From positions 1,798,001 through 1,862,000 of the forward strand of contig NZ_CP039424.1 of the NCBI RefSeq assembly GCF_005877055.1: 64,000 bases of DNA. Reading direction: 5' to 3'. Made by a program: the position numbers and the translations under genes. The DNA is from Citricoccus sp. SGAir0253. GTDB taxonomy: Bacteria > Actinomycetota > Actinomycetes > Actinomycetales > Micrococcaceae. Below, one piece after another: positions 18,341-27,247 of this stretch. The notes beneath the pieces are model-generated. The model made no database searches, was not told where the DNA came from, and saw nothing but the letters and a program-made list of their open reading frames with translations. Position 1 is the stretch's first letter. Each line of letters begins with the position of its first letter.

Positions 18341-18357
18341 ACCGTACAACTGTTCGA
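18341..18357 (-). promoter_or_regulatory. uvrB leaderless promoter with LexA-box-like sequence
   Basis: TACGGT (18341-18346, minus strand) lies 6 nt before the uvrB ATG. Overlapping it is TCGAAC-AGTT-GTACGG (18342-18357), which differs from the actinobacterial SOS box TCGAAC-N4-GTTCGA only in the last half-site. Confidence 0.5.
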
Positions 18358-18421
18358 GCCGGCAGGGGACGGCGGTTCACCACCGGCGGAGCGCCGTCGG
18401 GGGTCGGCCGGCGGCCGGCGG

Positions 18422-19174
18422 TCAGGAGTGCGGCCGGTCCGCGTCCAGCACCGGGACCACGTACTCGTCCCAGAACCGCCGCGTGGCCCGGCGCAGGTCC
18501 TCCAGGCCCGCGTCGTTGACGAGGACGACGTCGGCCGCCGCCCGCCGCTGGGCGTCCGTGGCCTGCGCGGCCATCCGCGCCCGGGCGGCCTCCTCGGTCA
18601 TCCCCCGGTCCCGCACCATGCGCGCGACCCGCTCCGCGGGGTCCGCCTCCACCACGAGCACGAGGTCGTAGGCGTCCGCCTGGCCCGTCTCCACCAGCAG
18701 GGGCACGTCCTGCACCACGACGGCGTCCGGGCCGGCCTCGCGGACCAGCCGCCGGCCCTCGGCGCGCACGAGGGGGTGGACGATCCCGTTCAACCGCTCG
18801 CGCGCGCCCGGGTCCCCGAACACGATCGAAGCGACGGCGGCGCGGTCCATGGTCCCGTCGGGGGCCACCGCGCCGGGGCCGAACGCCTCCCGCACGAGCC
18901 GCAGCCCCTCGGAGCCGGGGGCGACGACGGAGCGTGCGAGGGCGTCCGAGTCCACCACGACGGCGCCCAGGGCGGCCAGCTCGGCGGCCACCGTGGACTT
19001 GCCCGAGGCGATGCCGCCCGTCAGGCCGATGTGCAGGCGCGGCCGGTCCACGGGCGCCGGGTCGACCGGCTCCCGCGCGGTGGCGGCCGGCGTCGCCGGC
19101 GCCTGCGCCGCGCCGGTCCCCGGAGTGCTCTCGGTCATCGTGCTCGTCCGTCCGTCCATCCGACCTGTGCTCAT
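18422..19174 (-). CDS. coaE: Dephospho-CoA kinase
   Basis: CoaE phosphorylates the 3'-OH of dephospho-CoA in the last step of CoA synthesis. The P-loop GGIASGKS lies at residues 53-60. DSDALARSVV and the later RMVRDRGMTEEAARARM with AAQATDAQRRAAADVVL follow, all typical of the family. At 250 residues it exceeds the usual ~200 because of a ~45-residue Ala/Pro/Thr-rich N-terminus. ATG 19174 has GGGAGG 8 nt upstream. ATG 19138 would give a shorter, more standard protein. It is divergent from yigZ and upstream of uvrB on the same strand. Confidence 0.93.
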   Translation of the reverse strand: MSTGRMDGRTSTMTESTPGTGAAQAPATPAATAREPVDPAPVDRPRLHIGLTGGIASGKSTVAAELAALGAVVVDSDALARSVVAPGSEGLRLVREAFGPGAVAPDGTMDRAAVASIVFGDPGARERLNGIVHPLVRAEGRRLVREAGPDAVVVQDVPLLVETGQADAYDLVLVVEADPAERVARMVRDRGMTEEAARARMAAQATDAQRRAAADVVLVNDAGLEDLRRATRRFWDEYVVPVLDADRPHS

Positions 19175-19221
19175 CCCCGATCCTCCCAGATCCGGCGGCC
19201 GCCTGCAGGGCGGCGGCCCCG

Positions 19222-19227
19222 TAGACT
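19222..19227 (+). promoter_or_regulatory. Leaderless -10 element of the YigZ-family gene
   Basis: TAGACT ends 7 nt before the ATG at 19235, and no ribosome site is present. Confidence 0.5.
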
Positions 19228-19234
19228 GGCGGCC

Positions 19235-19933
19235 ATGCCCGAGGAGTCCCGCGCCGCCCGCTACACGGTGCTCCCCGCCGCCGCGGCCACCGTCCCCGTG
19301 GTCCACGAGCTCGAGGTGCGGCGCTCCCGGTTCATCGCCTGCCTGCTGCGCGTGGAGTCCGAGGAGGCCGCCCGCGGCTTCCTGGCCCGGCTGCGCCGCG
19401 AGCACCACGAGGCCCGGCACGTGTGCAGCGCCTTCGTCCTGGGCCCGGACCGTGACGTCATGCGCTCCTCCGACGACGGCGAGCCGGCCGGGACCGCGGG
19501 CGTGCCCATGCTCGAGGCCCTGGCGCTGCGGGAGACGGGCACCGGGGACGGGCCGGTGCGCGACCTGTCCGACGTGTGCGCCGCCGTCGTCCGGTACTTC
19601 GGGGGCGTCAAGCTCGGCGCCGGCGGCCTCGTCCGCGCCTACTCCGAGGCCGTCTCGGCCGCCCTGGACACCACGGCCACGGTGACCCGGCAGCGCATGG
19701 AGCTCCTCGGCGTCGAGGCCCCGCACGCCGAGGCCGGGCGCTGGGAGAACGAGCTCCGGGCCGCCGGGTTCGTGGTCCGGGACACCGCCTACGGCACCGC
19801 CGGGGCCACCGTCACGGTGGCCCTGCCCGACGATGGCCGGTCCCGGGAGTCGTTCGCCGCCCGGCTGGCGGCGGTCACCGCGGGGGCCGGCACCGCCCGG
19901 ACGCTCGGCGCCGAGTGGGTGGACCTGCCGTGA
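19235..19933 (+). CDS. YigZ/IMPACT-family protein
   Basis: This 232-residue protein of the UPF0029/YigZ family is related to eukaryotic IMPACT. The conserved core SSDDGEPAGTAGVPML and RYFGGVKLGAGGLVRAYSEA is intact, followed by a DUF1949-like C-terminal domain. The bacterial role is poorly known; a link to translation is suggested for the eukaryotic relatives. The ATG is preceded by TAGACT at 7 nt. The stop overlaps the GTG of the next gene as GTGA, so the two are translationally coupled. The coupling to an rRNA methyltransferase-like gene supports a translation-related role (inference). Confidence 0.88.
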   Translation: MPEESRAARYTVLPAAAATVPVVHELEVRRSRFIACLLRVESEEAARGFLARLRREHHEARHVCSAFVLGPDRDVMRSSDDGEPAGTAGVPMLEALALRETGTGDGPVRDLSDVCAAVVRYFGGVKLGAGGLVRAYSEAVSAALDTTATVTRQRMELLGVEAPHAEAGRWENELRAAGFVVRDTAYGTAGATVTVALPDDGRSRESFAARLAAVTAGAGTARTLGAEWVDLP

Positions 19934-21276
19934 CGGACTCCTCCGCACCGCCGCCGTGGGGCGTGACGCCCCCGGTCGGCCGTTCCCCCCTCACGGAGGG
20001 CTTCGGGTTCGAGGCGCTCTCGCGCTGGCCGTACCCGGAGGCGCCGGAGCTGCTGGCCCACGACGCCGCGGACGTGCTGCTGCTGGACACCCTGCACGCG
20101 TGGTGGGGGGCCGGGCACCCCGGCGGCAGCGTGCACGGGATCGACGACGCGAGCGACGACGGGGGCCCCGGCGGCGGCGCCGCGGACCCGGGGCACGCCG
20201 TCGTCGTCCTCGAGGACCGGCACGGGGCGCTGACGCTGCCCCTGCTGGCCGCCGGGCACCCCGTGCGCGTGGGCCAGGACGCCCTCGCCCAGGAACGGTC
20301 GCTGGAGGCCAACCTCGGCCGGTGGCGGGCGGCGGACCCGGACGCCGCCGCCCGGGCCGGGGCCCTGCACCGGGGGCCGATCGACGCGGACCTCGTGGCC
20401 GGTGCCCGGACCGTCCTGCTCGTGCTGCCGCGCTCGCTCGACGCGCTCGAGCAGTGGACGCGCCTCGTGGCCGAGCACGCCGCCGAGGACGTGGTCCTGC
20501 TCGCCGGCGGCCGGGACAAGCACATGACGCCGCGGCAGAACGCCGTGCTCGAGCGCCACTTCGCCTCCGTGGTCCCCGGCCGCGGGCGGTCCAAGTCGCG
20601 GGTGCTCACCGCCCGCGGGCCGCTCCGCGGCCGGCCGGACCCGTTCCCGCGCACGGCCGTGCGGGAGCTGCCCGGCGTGGGGGCGGTGACCCTGGCCGCG
20701 TACGGGGCGACCTTCGGCGGTGCGGCCCTGGACCCCGGGACGGCACTGCTGCTGGGCCCGCTCGCGGCCGCGCTCGCGGCGGGGGGCCCGAAGGGCGCCG
20801 TGGGCGCCCCGGCCCGGGCCGTGGACGTCGGCTGCGGCAACGGCACGATCGCGGTCCACCTCGCCCTGCTGGCCGCGCGGGCGGGGGCCACCGGGGCACC
20901 GGGGCGGGAGGGCGTCGCCGTGGTGGCGACGGACCAGTCCGCGGACGCGTGCCGGTCCACCGCGCTGACGGCCCGGCTCAACGGCGTGGCGGAGCTCGTG
21001 GAGGTGCGCCGGGACGACGCCCTGGCCTCGTTCCCCGACGCGAGCGAGGACCTGCTCGTGCTCAACCCCCCGTTCCACGCCGGCGGCACGGTGGACCCGC
21101 GCGTGGCCCTGCGCCTGGTCGAGGCGTGCGCGCGCGTCCTGCGCCCGGGTGGCGAGCTGTGGTGCGTGTGGAACTCGCACCTGCGCTACCGCCGGGACCT
21201 CGAGCGGCTCGTGGGCCCCACCCGGCAGGTGGAGCGCGACCGCACGTTCACGGTGACCGTCTCCACGCGCCGCTGA
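19930..21276 (+). CDS. Class I SAM-dependent methyltransferase, RsmC/RlmG-like
   Basis: This 448-residue protein has a divergent N-terminal half and a C-terminal RsmC/RlmG-type catalytic domain. SAM motif I is VDVGCGNGTIAV near residue 298-309. The N-methyltransferase signature NPPFH lies near residue 379, and HLRYRRDLERLVGPTRQVER is typical of this family's end. It probably methylates a guanine N2 in 16S or 23S rRNA; which one is not resolvable here. It starts at GTG 19930, overlapping the yigZ-family stop. A strong terminator follows at 21376-21411. Confidence 0.88.
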   Translation: MTDSSAPPPWGVTPPVGRSPLTEGFGFEALSRWPYPEAPELLAHDAADVLLLDTLHAWWGAGHPGGSVHGIDDASDDGGPGGGAADPGHAVVVLEDRHGALTLPLLAAGHPVRVGQDALAQERSLEANLGRWRAADPDAAARAGALHRGPIDADLVAGARTVLLVLPRSLDALEQWTRLVAEHAAEDVVLLAGGRDKHMTPRQNAVLERHFASVVPGRGRSKSRVLTARGPLRGRPDPFPRTAVRELPGVGAVTLAAYGATFGGAALDPGTALLLGPLAAALAAGGPKGAVGAPARAVDVGCGNGTIAVHLALLAARAGATGAPGREGVAVVATDQSADACRSTALTARLNGVAELVEVRRDDALASFPDASEDLLVLNPPFHAGGTVDPRVALRLVEACARVLRPGGELWCVWNSHLRYRRDLERLVGPTRQVERDRTFTVTVSTRR

Positions 21277-21375
21277 GCGCGGCCCGCGGCGTCCCGCCGC
21301 CCCTCCCCCGCAGCCCCTCCCCGCCGTACCCCCCTCCGTACCCCCGTCGGACCGCCGCGGCAGGGCCACGGACGC

Positions 21376-21411
21376 GGAAGGACCCCGCACCGTGCGGTGC
21401 GGGGTCCTTCC
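21376..21411. terminator. Bidirectional terminator between methyltransferase gene and rpsA
   Basis: Two perfect 15-bp arms (21376-21390 and 21397-21411) with a 6-nt loop lie between the convergent methyltransferase gene and rpsA. The hairpin is equally strong on both strands. Confidence 0.85.
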
Positions 21412-21442
21412 GTGGCAGTCGAGCGGCCGGGCGGCCGTCGGC

Positions 21443-22897
21443 TCAGTTGCCGGTGAGCTTCTCGCGCAGGGCGGCGAGGGCCTCGTCGGAGGCCAGGGTG
21501 CCCTGGTCCGAGTCGCCCCGGTCCTCGGAGGAGTACGAGGCGGCGCCGGACTCGGCGGCAGAGGCGCCCTCGGCGTCCTCGGCCAGGTGGCGGGCCACCT
21601 GCTCCTTGTGGGCCTCCCAGCGGGCCTGGGCGTCGGCGTACTGCTGCTCCCAGGCGGCGCGCTGGGTCTCGAAGCCCTCGAGCCACTCGTTCGCCTCCGG
21701 GTCGAAGCCCTCGGGGTACTTGTAGTTGCCCTCGTCGTCGTACTCGGCGGCCATGCCGTACAGGGCCGGGTCGAACTCGGTGCCCTCCGGGTCCACGCCC
21801 TCGTTGGCCTGCTTGAGGGACAGCGAGATGCGGCGGCGCTCCAGGTCGATGTCGATGACCTTGACGAACAGCTCGTCGTTGACCGACACGACCTGCTCGG
21901 CGGTGTCGATGTGGCGCGAGGCCAGCTCGGAGATGTGCACCAGGCCCTCGATGCCGTCCTCGACGCGCACGAACGCGCCGAACGGCACCAGCTTGGTGAC
22001 CTTGCCCGGCACGACCTGGCCCAGGGCGTGGGTGCGGGCGAACAGCTGCCACGGGTCTTCCTGGGTGGCCTTCAGGGACAGCGAGACACGCTCGCGGTCC
22101 ATGTCCACCTCGAGCACCTCGACGGTGACCTCCTGGCCGACCTCGACGACCTCGGACGGGTGGTCGATGTGCTTCCAGGACAGCTCGGAGACGTGCACCA
22201 GGCCGTCGACGCCGCCCAGGTCCACGAAGGCACCGAAGTTGACGATGGAGGAGACGGTGCCGGTGCGGACCTGGCCCTTCTCCAGCTTGTGCAGGAAGTT
22301 GGAGCGGACCTCGGACTGGGTCTGCTCGAGCCACGCCCGGCGGGACAGGACCACGTTGTTGCGGTTCTTGTCCAGCTCGATGATCTTGGCCTCCAGCTGC
22401 TGGCCGATGTACGGGGCCAGGTCGCGGACGCGGCGCATCTCGACGAGGGAGGCCGGCAGGAAGCCGCGCAGGCCGATGTCGAGGATGAGGCCGCCCTTGA
22501 CGACCTCGATGACGGTGCCGGTGACGACGCCGTCCTCTTCCTTGATCTTCTCGATGTCGCCCCAGGCGCGCTCGTACTGGGCGCGCTTCTTGGACAGGAT
22601 CAGGCGGCCTTCCTTGTCCTCCTTGGTGAGGACCAGGGCCTCCACGGAATCGCCCACGGCGACGACCTCGTCCGGGTCCACGTCATGCTTGATGGAGAGT
22701 TCCCGGGACGGGATGACGCCCTCGGTCTTGTAGCCGATGTCGAGCAGCACTTCGTCGCGGTCGACCTTGACGACGGTGCCTTCGACCAGGTCGCCGTCAT
22801 TGAAGTACTTGATCGTCGCATCAATGGCCGCGAGGAAGTCCTCAGAGGTGCCGATGTCGTTGATGGCAACCTGCGGGGCGGTGGAGGTGATGGTCAT
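21443..22897 (-). CDS. rpsA: 30S ribosomal protein S1
   Basis: This 484-residue S1 protein has four S1/OB repeats, at roughly residues 35-105, 120-190, 205-280 and 290-365. Examples are GTVVKVDRDEVLLDIGYKTEG in the first and VNFGAFVDLGGVDGLVHVSE in the third. An acidic, low-complexity C-terminal tail ends in ALAALREKLTGN. S1 recruits mRNA to the ribosome. ATG 22897 has GGAGCCCC upstream; the longer frame to 23032 runs through the leader. A TTGACC-N18-TAGACT promoter sits ~120 bp upstream, giving a ~110-nt 5' UTR, unlike its leaderless neighbours. Confidence 0.96.
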   Translation of the reverse strand: MTITSTAPQVAINDIGTSEDFLAAIDATIKYFNDGDLVEGTVVKVDRDEVLLDIGYKTEGVIPSRELSIKHDVDPDEVVAVGDSVEALVLTKEDKEGRLILSKKRAQYERAWGDIEKIKEEDGVVTGTVIEVVKGGLILDIGLRGFLPASLVEMRRVRDLAPYIGQQLEAKIIELDKNRNNVVLSRRAWLEQTQSEVRSNFLHKLEKGQVRTGTVSSIVNFGAFVDLGGVDGLVHVSELSWKHIDHPSEVVEVGQEVTVEVLEVDMDRERVSLSLKATQEDPWQLFARTHALGQVVPGKVTKLVPFGAFVRVEDGIEGLVHISELASRHIDTAEQVVSVNDELFVKVIDIDLERRRISLSLKQANEGVDPEGTEFDPALYGMAAEYDDEGNYKYPEGFDPEANEWLEGFETQRAAWEQQYADAQARWEAHKEQVARHLAEDAEGASAAESGAASYSSEDRGDSDQGTLASDEALAALREKLTGN

Positions 22898-23013
22898 GTA
22901 GTAGGGGCTCCGATGTGGATTGTTCACTCGGCCGGGAACCGCGGACACGAGGGGGCCGCCGAACCCGGATAGTGGGTTGATGTGGTTTGTGGGTGCACAG
23001 AAAGTGCTCGTCC

Positions 23014-23043
23014 AGTCTAACCGGGTGGCCAAGCCCGGGTCAA
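23014..23043 (-). promoter_or_regulatory. rpsA promoter
   Basis: On the minus strand TTGACC (23038-23043) and TAGACT (23014-23019) are separated by 18 nt, the best -35/-10 pair in the window. The ~110-nt leader to rpsA offers room for autoregulation, which is known for S1 in other bacteria. Confidence 0.7.
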
Positions 23044-23054
23044 AGCCGGGACGG

Positions 23055-24392
23055 TCAGAACCCGGTCATGCAGTGCACCGGCCGGTCCGGCGCGAGCAGC
23101 CCGGACAGCTCGGCGGCCGCGCCGCGGCGGTGCTCCGCGACCCGCCCCGCCTGGCGCAGCACCTCGGCGGGGACCCCGCCGAGGTAGGCGGCGGACAGGT
23201 CCGCGACGTCCAGCTCGAGGTCCGGCGCCGCGGCGCCCGCGCCCGCCGCCGCGCGCCCGACGGCGGCCGCCCCGCCCGCCACGGACAGGCGCCAGTCCCC
23301 CGCGGCGTGGCCGAGGCGGTCGTGGACCCGCAGCGTCACCTCGCCGTCGTGGGCGTAGGGACGCGCGCCGAGGGCGGCGGGCACGTCCAGCAGCCGCAGC
23401 CACAGGTGGTCCTCCCGGTGGGTGGTGCGCACGCGCCGGTGGTCGGCGAAGAGGTGCTCCAGCACCCCGTCGTCCGGGGCCGAGCGCCACGCGATGCGCT
23501 CGACGAGGTCGAGGCTCGCCAGGAAGGCCCACAGGGCCCGGGTGCCGGCCGCGGTGCTCGCGTAGAGCTGGGAGACCCGGACGGTGGCCGGTTCGGTGTC
23601 CCACCCGGCGAAGCGGTACGTGACGTAGCCGCGCGGGGTGCCGCCGTCGTCGTGGTGCACGGCGGCGTACAGCCCGCCCCGCCCCGCCCGGTCGCCCGCG
23701 ACCGTGTCCGTCTCGTGGGCGGCGTAGGAGGCCATCCGCTCCACCGAGCCGGGCACCTGGCGCCGCGTGCGCTCGAACACCTCGGGGCCGATGGCGGCGA
23801 GCTCCGCCGGCTCCACGAGCCGCACCGTCCCGGACACGGGGCCGGCGAGGGCCGCGTCCCCGCGGACGTCGACCTCCACCCGGCGCAGCGCCGTGGCGGC
23901 GCCGAAGCCGAACCGCCGGTAGATCGTCGCCTCGGAGGCGGTCAGCGCCGCCAGCGGCGTCCCGGCGGCCGCGGCGAGGGCCAGCTCGGACTCCATGAGG
24001 GCGCGCAGGATGCCGCGGCGGCGGTGGCTCGGCGCCACGGTGACCGCGCTGACGAGCAGGGCGTCCACGTCCCGGCCCCCGCCGACGTGCAGGCGCTTGC
24101 CGAACCCCGCGAACGTGCCCACCGGCCGGTCCACCGCCGGATCGGCCCCGGCCTCGTACACGCCGGTGTAGGTCCGGCCGTCCGCGTGCTCGTGGCCCAG
24201 CAGCTGGTCGAGGGCCTCGCCGGTGGGCTCGGGCTCGTAGAACCCGCGCTCCACCGTGCGCACGAAGAGCGCGGCCCGCGCGTCCTCGGCGGCGGGCCGG
24301 CCCGTGGGGGCGAAGCGGTGCACCACGAGCCCGCCGGGCAGGGGGCGCCCCGGGGCCGGCGGGGCCGGCGAACCGGGCTCAGTGGGCGGCAT
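23055..24392 (-). CDS. Eis-like GNAT N-acetyltransferase
   Basis: This 445-residue protein has the Eis layout: an N-terminal GNAT domain with VAPSHRRRGILRALM, a second degenerate GNAT-like domain, and a sterol-carrier-like C-terminal domain. It ends in a phenylalanine (CMTGF), as Eis does, where the terminal carboxylate is thought to take part in catalysis. Eis enzymes acetylate amines, including aminoglycosides; the natural substrate here is unknown. ATG 24392 lies inside the last codons of polA, a 14-nt overlap in another frame, so expression is probably coupled to polA. Confidence 0.88.
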   Translation of the reverse strand: MPPTEPGSPAPPAPGRPLPGGLVVHRFAPTGRPAAEDARAALFVRTVERGFYEPEPTGEALDQLLGHEHADGRTYTGVYEAGADPAVDRPVGTFAGFGKRLHVGGGRDVDALLVSAVTVAPSHRRRGILRALMESELALAAAAGTPLAALTASEATIYRRFGFGAATALRRVEVDVRGDAALAGPVSGTVRLVEPAELAAIGPEVFERTRRQVPGSVERMASYAAHETDTVAGDRAGRGGLYAAVHHDDGGTPRGYVTYRFAGWDTEPATVRVSQLYASTAAGTRALWAFLASLDLVERIAWRSAPDDGVLEHLFADHRRVRTTHREDHLWLRLLDVPAALGARPYAHDGEVTLRVHDRLGHAAGDWRLSVAGGAAAVGRAAAGAGAAAPDLELDVADLSAAYLGGVPAEVLRQAGRVAEHRRGAAAELSGLLAPDRPVHCMTGF

Positions 24393-27228
24393 CGTGCCAG
24401 CTCCGCCCGGCGCCGATGTGCACGTCGAGCGGCACGGACAGCTGCGCGGCGGCGCCCATCCGCTCCCGCACCAGGGCGGTCGCGGCCTCCAGCTCCTCGT
24501 CCGGGACCTCGAGGACGAGCTCGTCGTGCACCTGTAGCAGGAGCCGGGAGCGCAGCCCCTGCTCCACGAGCCCGGCCTGCACCCCGAGCATCGCCTGCTT
24601 GATGATGTCCGCGGCCGAGCCCTGGATCGGGGCGTTGAGCGCGGCCCGCTCGGCCATGTCCCGCAGCTGCCGGTTGTCGCTGTTGAGGTCCGGCAGGTAG
24701 CGCCGCCGGCCCAGGATGGTGGCCGTGAACCCGTCATTGCGGGCCTGGGCCACCACGTCCCGCAGGTAGTCGCGCACGGCGCCGAAGCGGTCGAAGTAGC
24801 CCTTCATGAGGGACCGGGCCTCGTCCACGGGGATCTGCAGCTGCTTGGACAGGCCGAACGAGCTCAGCCCGTACGCCAGTCCGTAGCTCATGGCCTTGAC
24901 CTTGGCGCGCATCTCCGCGGAGACGTCCTCGGGGGCCACGCCGAACACCTGGGCGCCCACGAAGCGGTGCAGGTCCTCCCCCTCGCGGAAGGCCTGGATG
25001 AGCGCCTCGTCCTCGGACAGGTGCGCCATGATGCGCATCTCGATCTGCGAGTAGTCCGCGGTCAGCAGGGTGCCGTGGCCCTCCCCCACCACGAACACCT
25101 CGCGGATCCGCCGGCCCGCCTCGGTGCGCACGGGGATGTTCTGCAGGTTCGGGTGCAGGCTGGACAGGCGGCCGGTGGCCGCGGCGGTCTGCGAGTAGGT
25201 GGTGTGGATGCGCCCGTCCGGGGCGACCGTGTCCAGCAGGCCCTCGACCGTCTGGCGCAGCTTGGTGGCGTCCCGGTGGAGCATGAGGTTCTCCAGGAAC
25301 GGGTGCTGGGTCTGCGCGAGCAGGTCCGTCAGGGAGTCCACGTCCGTGGAGTAGCCGGTCTTGGTCTTGCGCGTGCGGGGCATGTCCAGCGTGTCGAACA
25401 GCAGCGCCTGCAGCTGCTTGGGCGAGCCGAGGTTGACCCTCTCCCCGCCCGTCTGCTCGGCCACGGAGGCCCACGCCGACTCCTGGGCGGCCTCCATGCG
25501 CTCCGTGAAGTCGGCGTACAGCCCGTCCAGCACGGCGCGGTCCACGGCGATGCCGGCCAGCTCCATGTCCACGAGCACGCCCGCCAGCGGGATCTCCAGG
25601 TCCTGCAGCAGCTGCTGGGCCCCGCGCTCGATGAGCTGGGGCAGGAACACCCCGGAGAGCCGGCGCACCATCCACGCCGCGCGCACCGTGGCCGCGGCGC
25701 GGGCCTGCAGCAGCGCGGCCCCGGCGTCCTCCCCCTCGGCGGCGTCCAGGTCGAGCTCGAGCTGGGCCCCGGCCTGCGTGGGGTCGTCCTCCATCTCCAG
25801 GGTGGACTGCAGGTAGGTCTGGACCAGCGCGTCCAGCCCGTAGCCGCGGCGGTCGGGCTGGATCAGGTAGGCCGAGAGCAGGACGTCGTCCTCGACGCCG
25901 GCCAGGGTCACCTCCCGGCCCAGGGCCGTCCGCGCCCCGGCGGCCCGGAGGGCCTTGGCGGCGGCCTTGAGGTCGTACACGGCCTTCCGCCGGCCCGGAT
26001 CGGCCAGGTACCCCGCCAGCACGGGGCCCGCGCCGCCGTCGGGCGCCCCGTCCCCGTCCAGCGGGACGTAGACCGCGGCGTCCTCCCCCACGAGCGCCGC
26101 GCCGAGGGGCACGCCGTAGTCGCCGGGGGCCGGGATCTTGCGCTTGGGCAGGATGGCCGGCCCGTCCAGGACCACGTGCACGCCCACGAGGTGCGCCCCG
26201 TGCTCGCCGAGGAACGCCTCGAGCGCGGCGGCGGTCGTGGCGACCGTGAACGCCGGCGTCTCCTCCACCGGGACCTCCTCGGGCTCGCCGCCGAGCCGCT
26301 CGGCGAGGGTGTCGAAGAGGCGCTGGCGCACCGCGTTGAACTGCAGGGCGTCGAAGAGCTCCACGACCTGGTCGTGGTCCGGGTGCTCGAGCTCGGTGGC
26401 CTCGAGCGTGACGGGCAGGTCCATGTCCCGCAGCAGGTGGTTCAGCCGCCGGTTGCGCCGCACGGCCTCGGCGTGGTCCCGCAGGGACTGCCCGGCCTTG
26501 CCCTTGATCTCCTCCGCGTGCTCCAGGACCTCCTCCACGGAGCCGTAGAGGCCGATCCACTTCGCGGCCGTCTTGGGGCCCACGCCCGGCACGCCGGGCA
26601 GGTTGTCCGCGGTCTCGCCCACGAGCGCCGCCAGGTCCGGGTACCGGTGGGGCGGGACGCCGTACTTCTCCTCGATCGCGGCGGCGTCCATCGGCGGGAT
26701 GTCCGAGACGCCCTTCTTCGGGTACAGCACGAGGGTGCGGTCGGTGATGAGCTGGAAGGCGTCCCGGTCGCCCGAGACCACGCGGGTCTCCCAGCCGGCC
26801 TCCTCGGCGCGCGCGGCCATGGTGGCCACGATGTCGTCGGCCTCGTAGCCGTCCACCGAGACGGTGGGGATGTTCATCGCCTCCATCACCTTGCGGATCA
26901 GGTCCACCTGCCCGTGGAACTCCTCGGGGGTCTTGGACCGGCCGGCCTTGTACTCCCCGTACTCCTCGGAGCGGAAGGTCGGGGTGTCGAGGTCGAAGGC
27001 CACCGCCACGTGGGTGGGGCGCTGCTGGCGGATCATCGTCAGCAGCATGTTCGTGAAGCCGTAGACGGCGTTGGTGTGCTGACCCGTGTCCGTCACGAAG
27101 TTGTCCACCGGCAGGGCGTAGAAGGCCCGGAAGGCCATGGAGTGGCCGTCGATCACGAGCAGTCGCCGGGGGGCGCCCTCGGCGGGTGGTGCGGCGGTGT
27201 CAGGGGCGGAATTGCTCGAATCAGTCAC
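24379..27228 (-). CDS. polA: DNA polymerase I
   Basis: PolA fills repair gaps and removes RNA primers. This 949-residue protein has an N-terminal 5'-3' exonuclease domain (DGHSMAFRAFYALP; GDRDAFQL). The middle 3'-5' exonuclease-like domain appears to lack the usual acidic metal ligands, as in other actinobacteria. The C-terminal polymerase domain carries motif A DYSQIEMR, the O-helix region KAMSYGLAYG and motif C QVHDELVLE. The start is GTG 27226-27228, with TAGGCT exactly 7 nt upstream, so a leaderless mRNA is likely. A further upstream ATG at 27249 would overlap the divergent gene. Confidence 0.96.
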   Translation of the reverse strand: MTDSSNSAPDTAAPPAEGAPRRLLVIDGHSMAFRAFYALPVDNFVTDTGQHTNAVYGFTNMLLTMIRQQRPTHVAVAFDLDTPTFRSEEYGEYKAGRSKTPEEFHGQVDLIRKVMEAMNIPTVSVDGYEADDIVATMAARAEEAGWETRVVSGDRDAFQLITDRTLVLYPKKGVSDIPPMDAAAIEEKYGVPPHRYPDLAALVGETADNLPGVPGVGPKTAAKWIGLYGSVEEVLEHAEEIKGKAGQSLRDHAEAVRRNRRLNHLLRDMDLPVTLEATELEHPDHDQVVELFDALQFNAVRQRLFDTLAERLGGEPEEVPVEETPAFTVATTAAALEAFLGEHGAHLVGVHVVLDGPAILPKRKIPAPGDYGVPLGAALVGEDAAVYVPLDGDGAPDGGAGPVLAGYLADPGRRKAVYDLKAAAKALRAAGARTALGREVTLAGVEDDVLLSAYLIQPDRRGYGLDALVQTYLQSTLEMEDDPTQAGAQLELDLDAAEGEDAGAALLQARAAATVRAAWMVRRLSGVFLPQLIERGAQQLLQDLEIPLAGVLVDMELAGIAVDRAVLDGLYADFTERMEAAQESAWASVAEQTGGERVNLGSPKQLQALLFDTLDMPRTRKTKTGYSTDVDSLTDLLAQTQHPFLENLMLHRDATKLRQTVEGLLDTVAPDGRIHTTYSQTAAATGRLSSLHPNLQNIPVRTEAGRRIREVFVVGEGHGTLLTADYSQIEMRIMAHLSEDEALIQAFREGEDLHRFVGAQVFGVAPEDVSAEMRAKVKAMSYGLAYGLSSFGLSKQLQIPVDEARSLMKGYFDRFGAVRDYLRDVVAQARNDGFTATILGRRRYLPDLNSDNRQLRDMAERAALNAPIQGSAADIIKQAMLGVQAGLVEQGLRSRLLLQVHDELVLEVPDEELEAATALVRERMGAAAQLSVPLDVHIGAGRSWHDAAH

Positions 27229-27235
27229 GGGTGCC

Positions 27236-27241
27236 AGCCTA
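27236..27241 (-). promoter_or_regulatory. Leaderless -10 element of polA
   Basis: TAGGCT on the minus strand ends 7 nt before the polA GTG. It lies in a 19-bp gap between divergent start codons, so its -35 region must sit inside the thioesterase gene. Confidence 0.6.
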
Positions 27242-27247
27242 GTGCGC

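Noticed and set aside
15983-19933. A 1316-codon plus-strand frame
   Set aside because: Only its last 232 codons are a real gene (yigZ family). The rest is antisense to uvrB and coaE.
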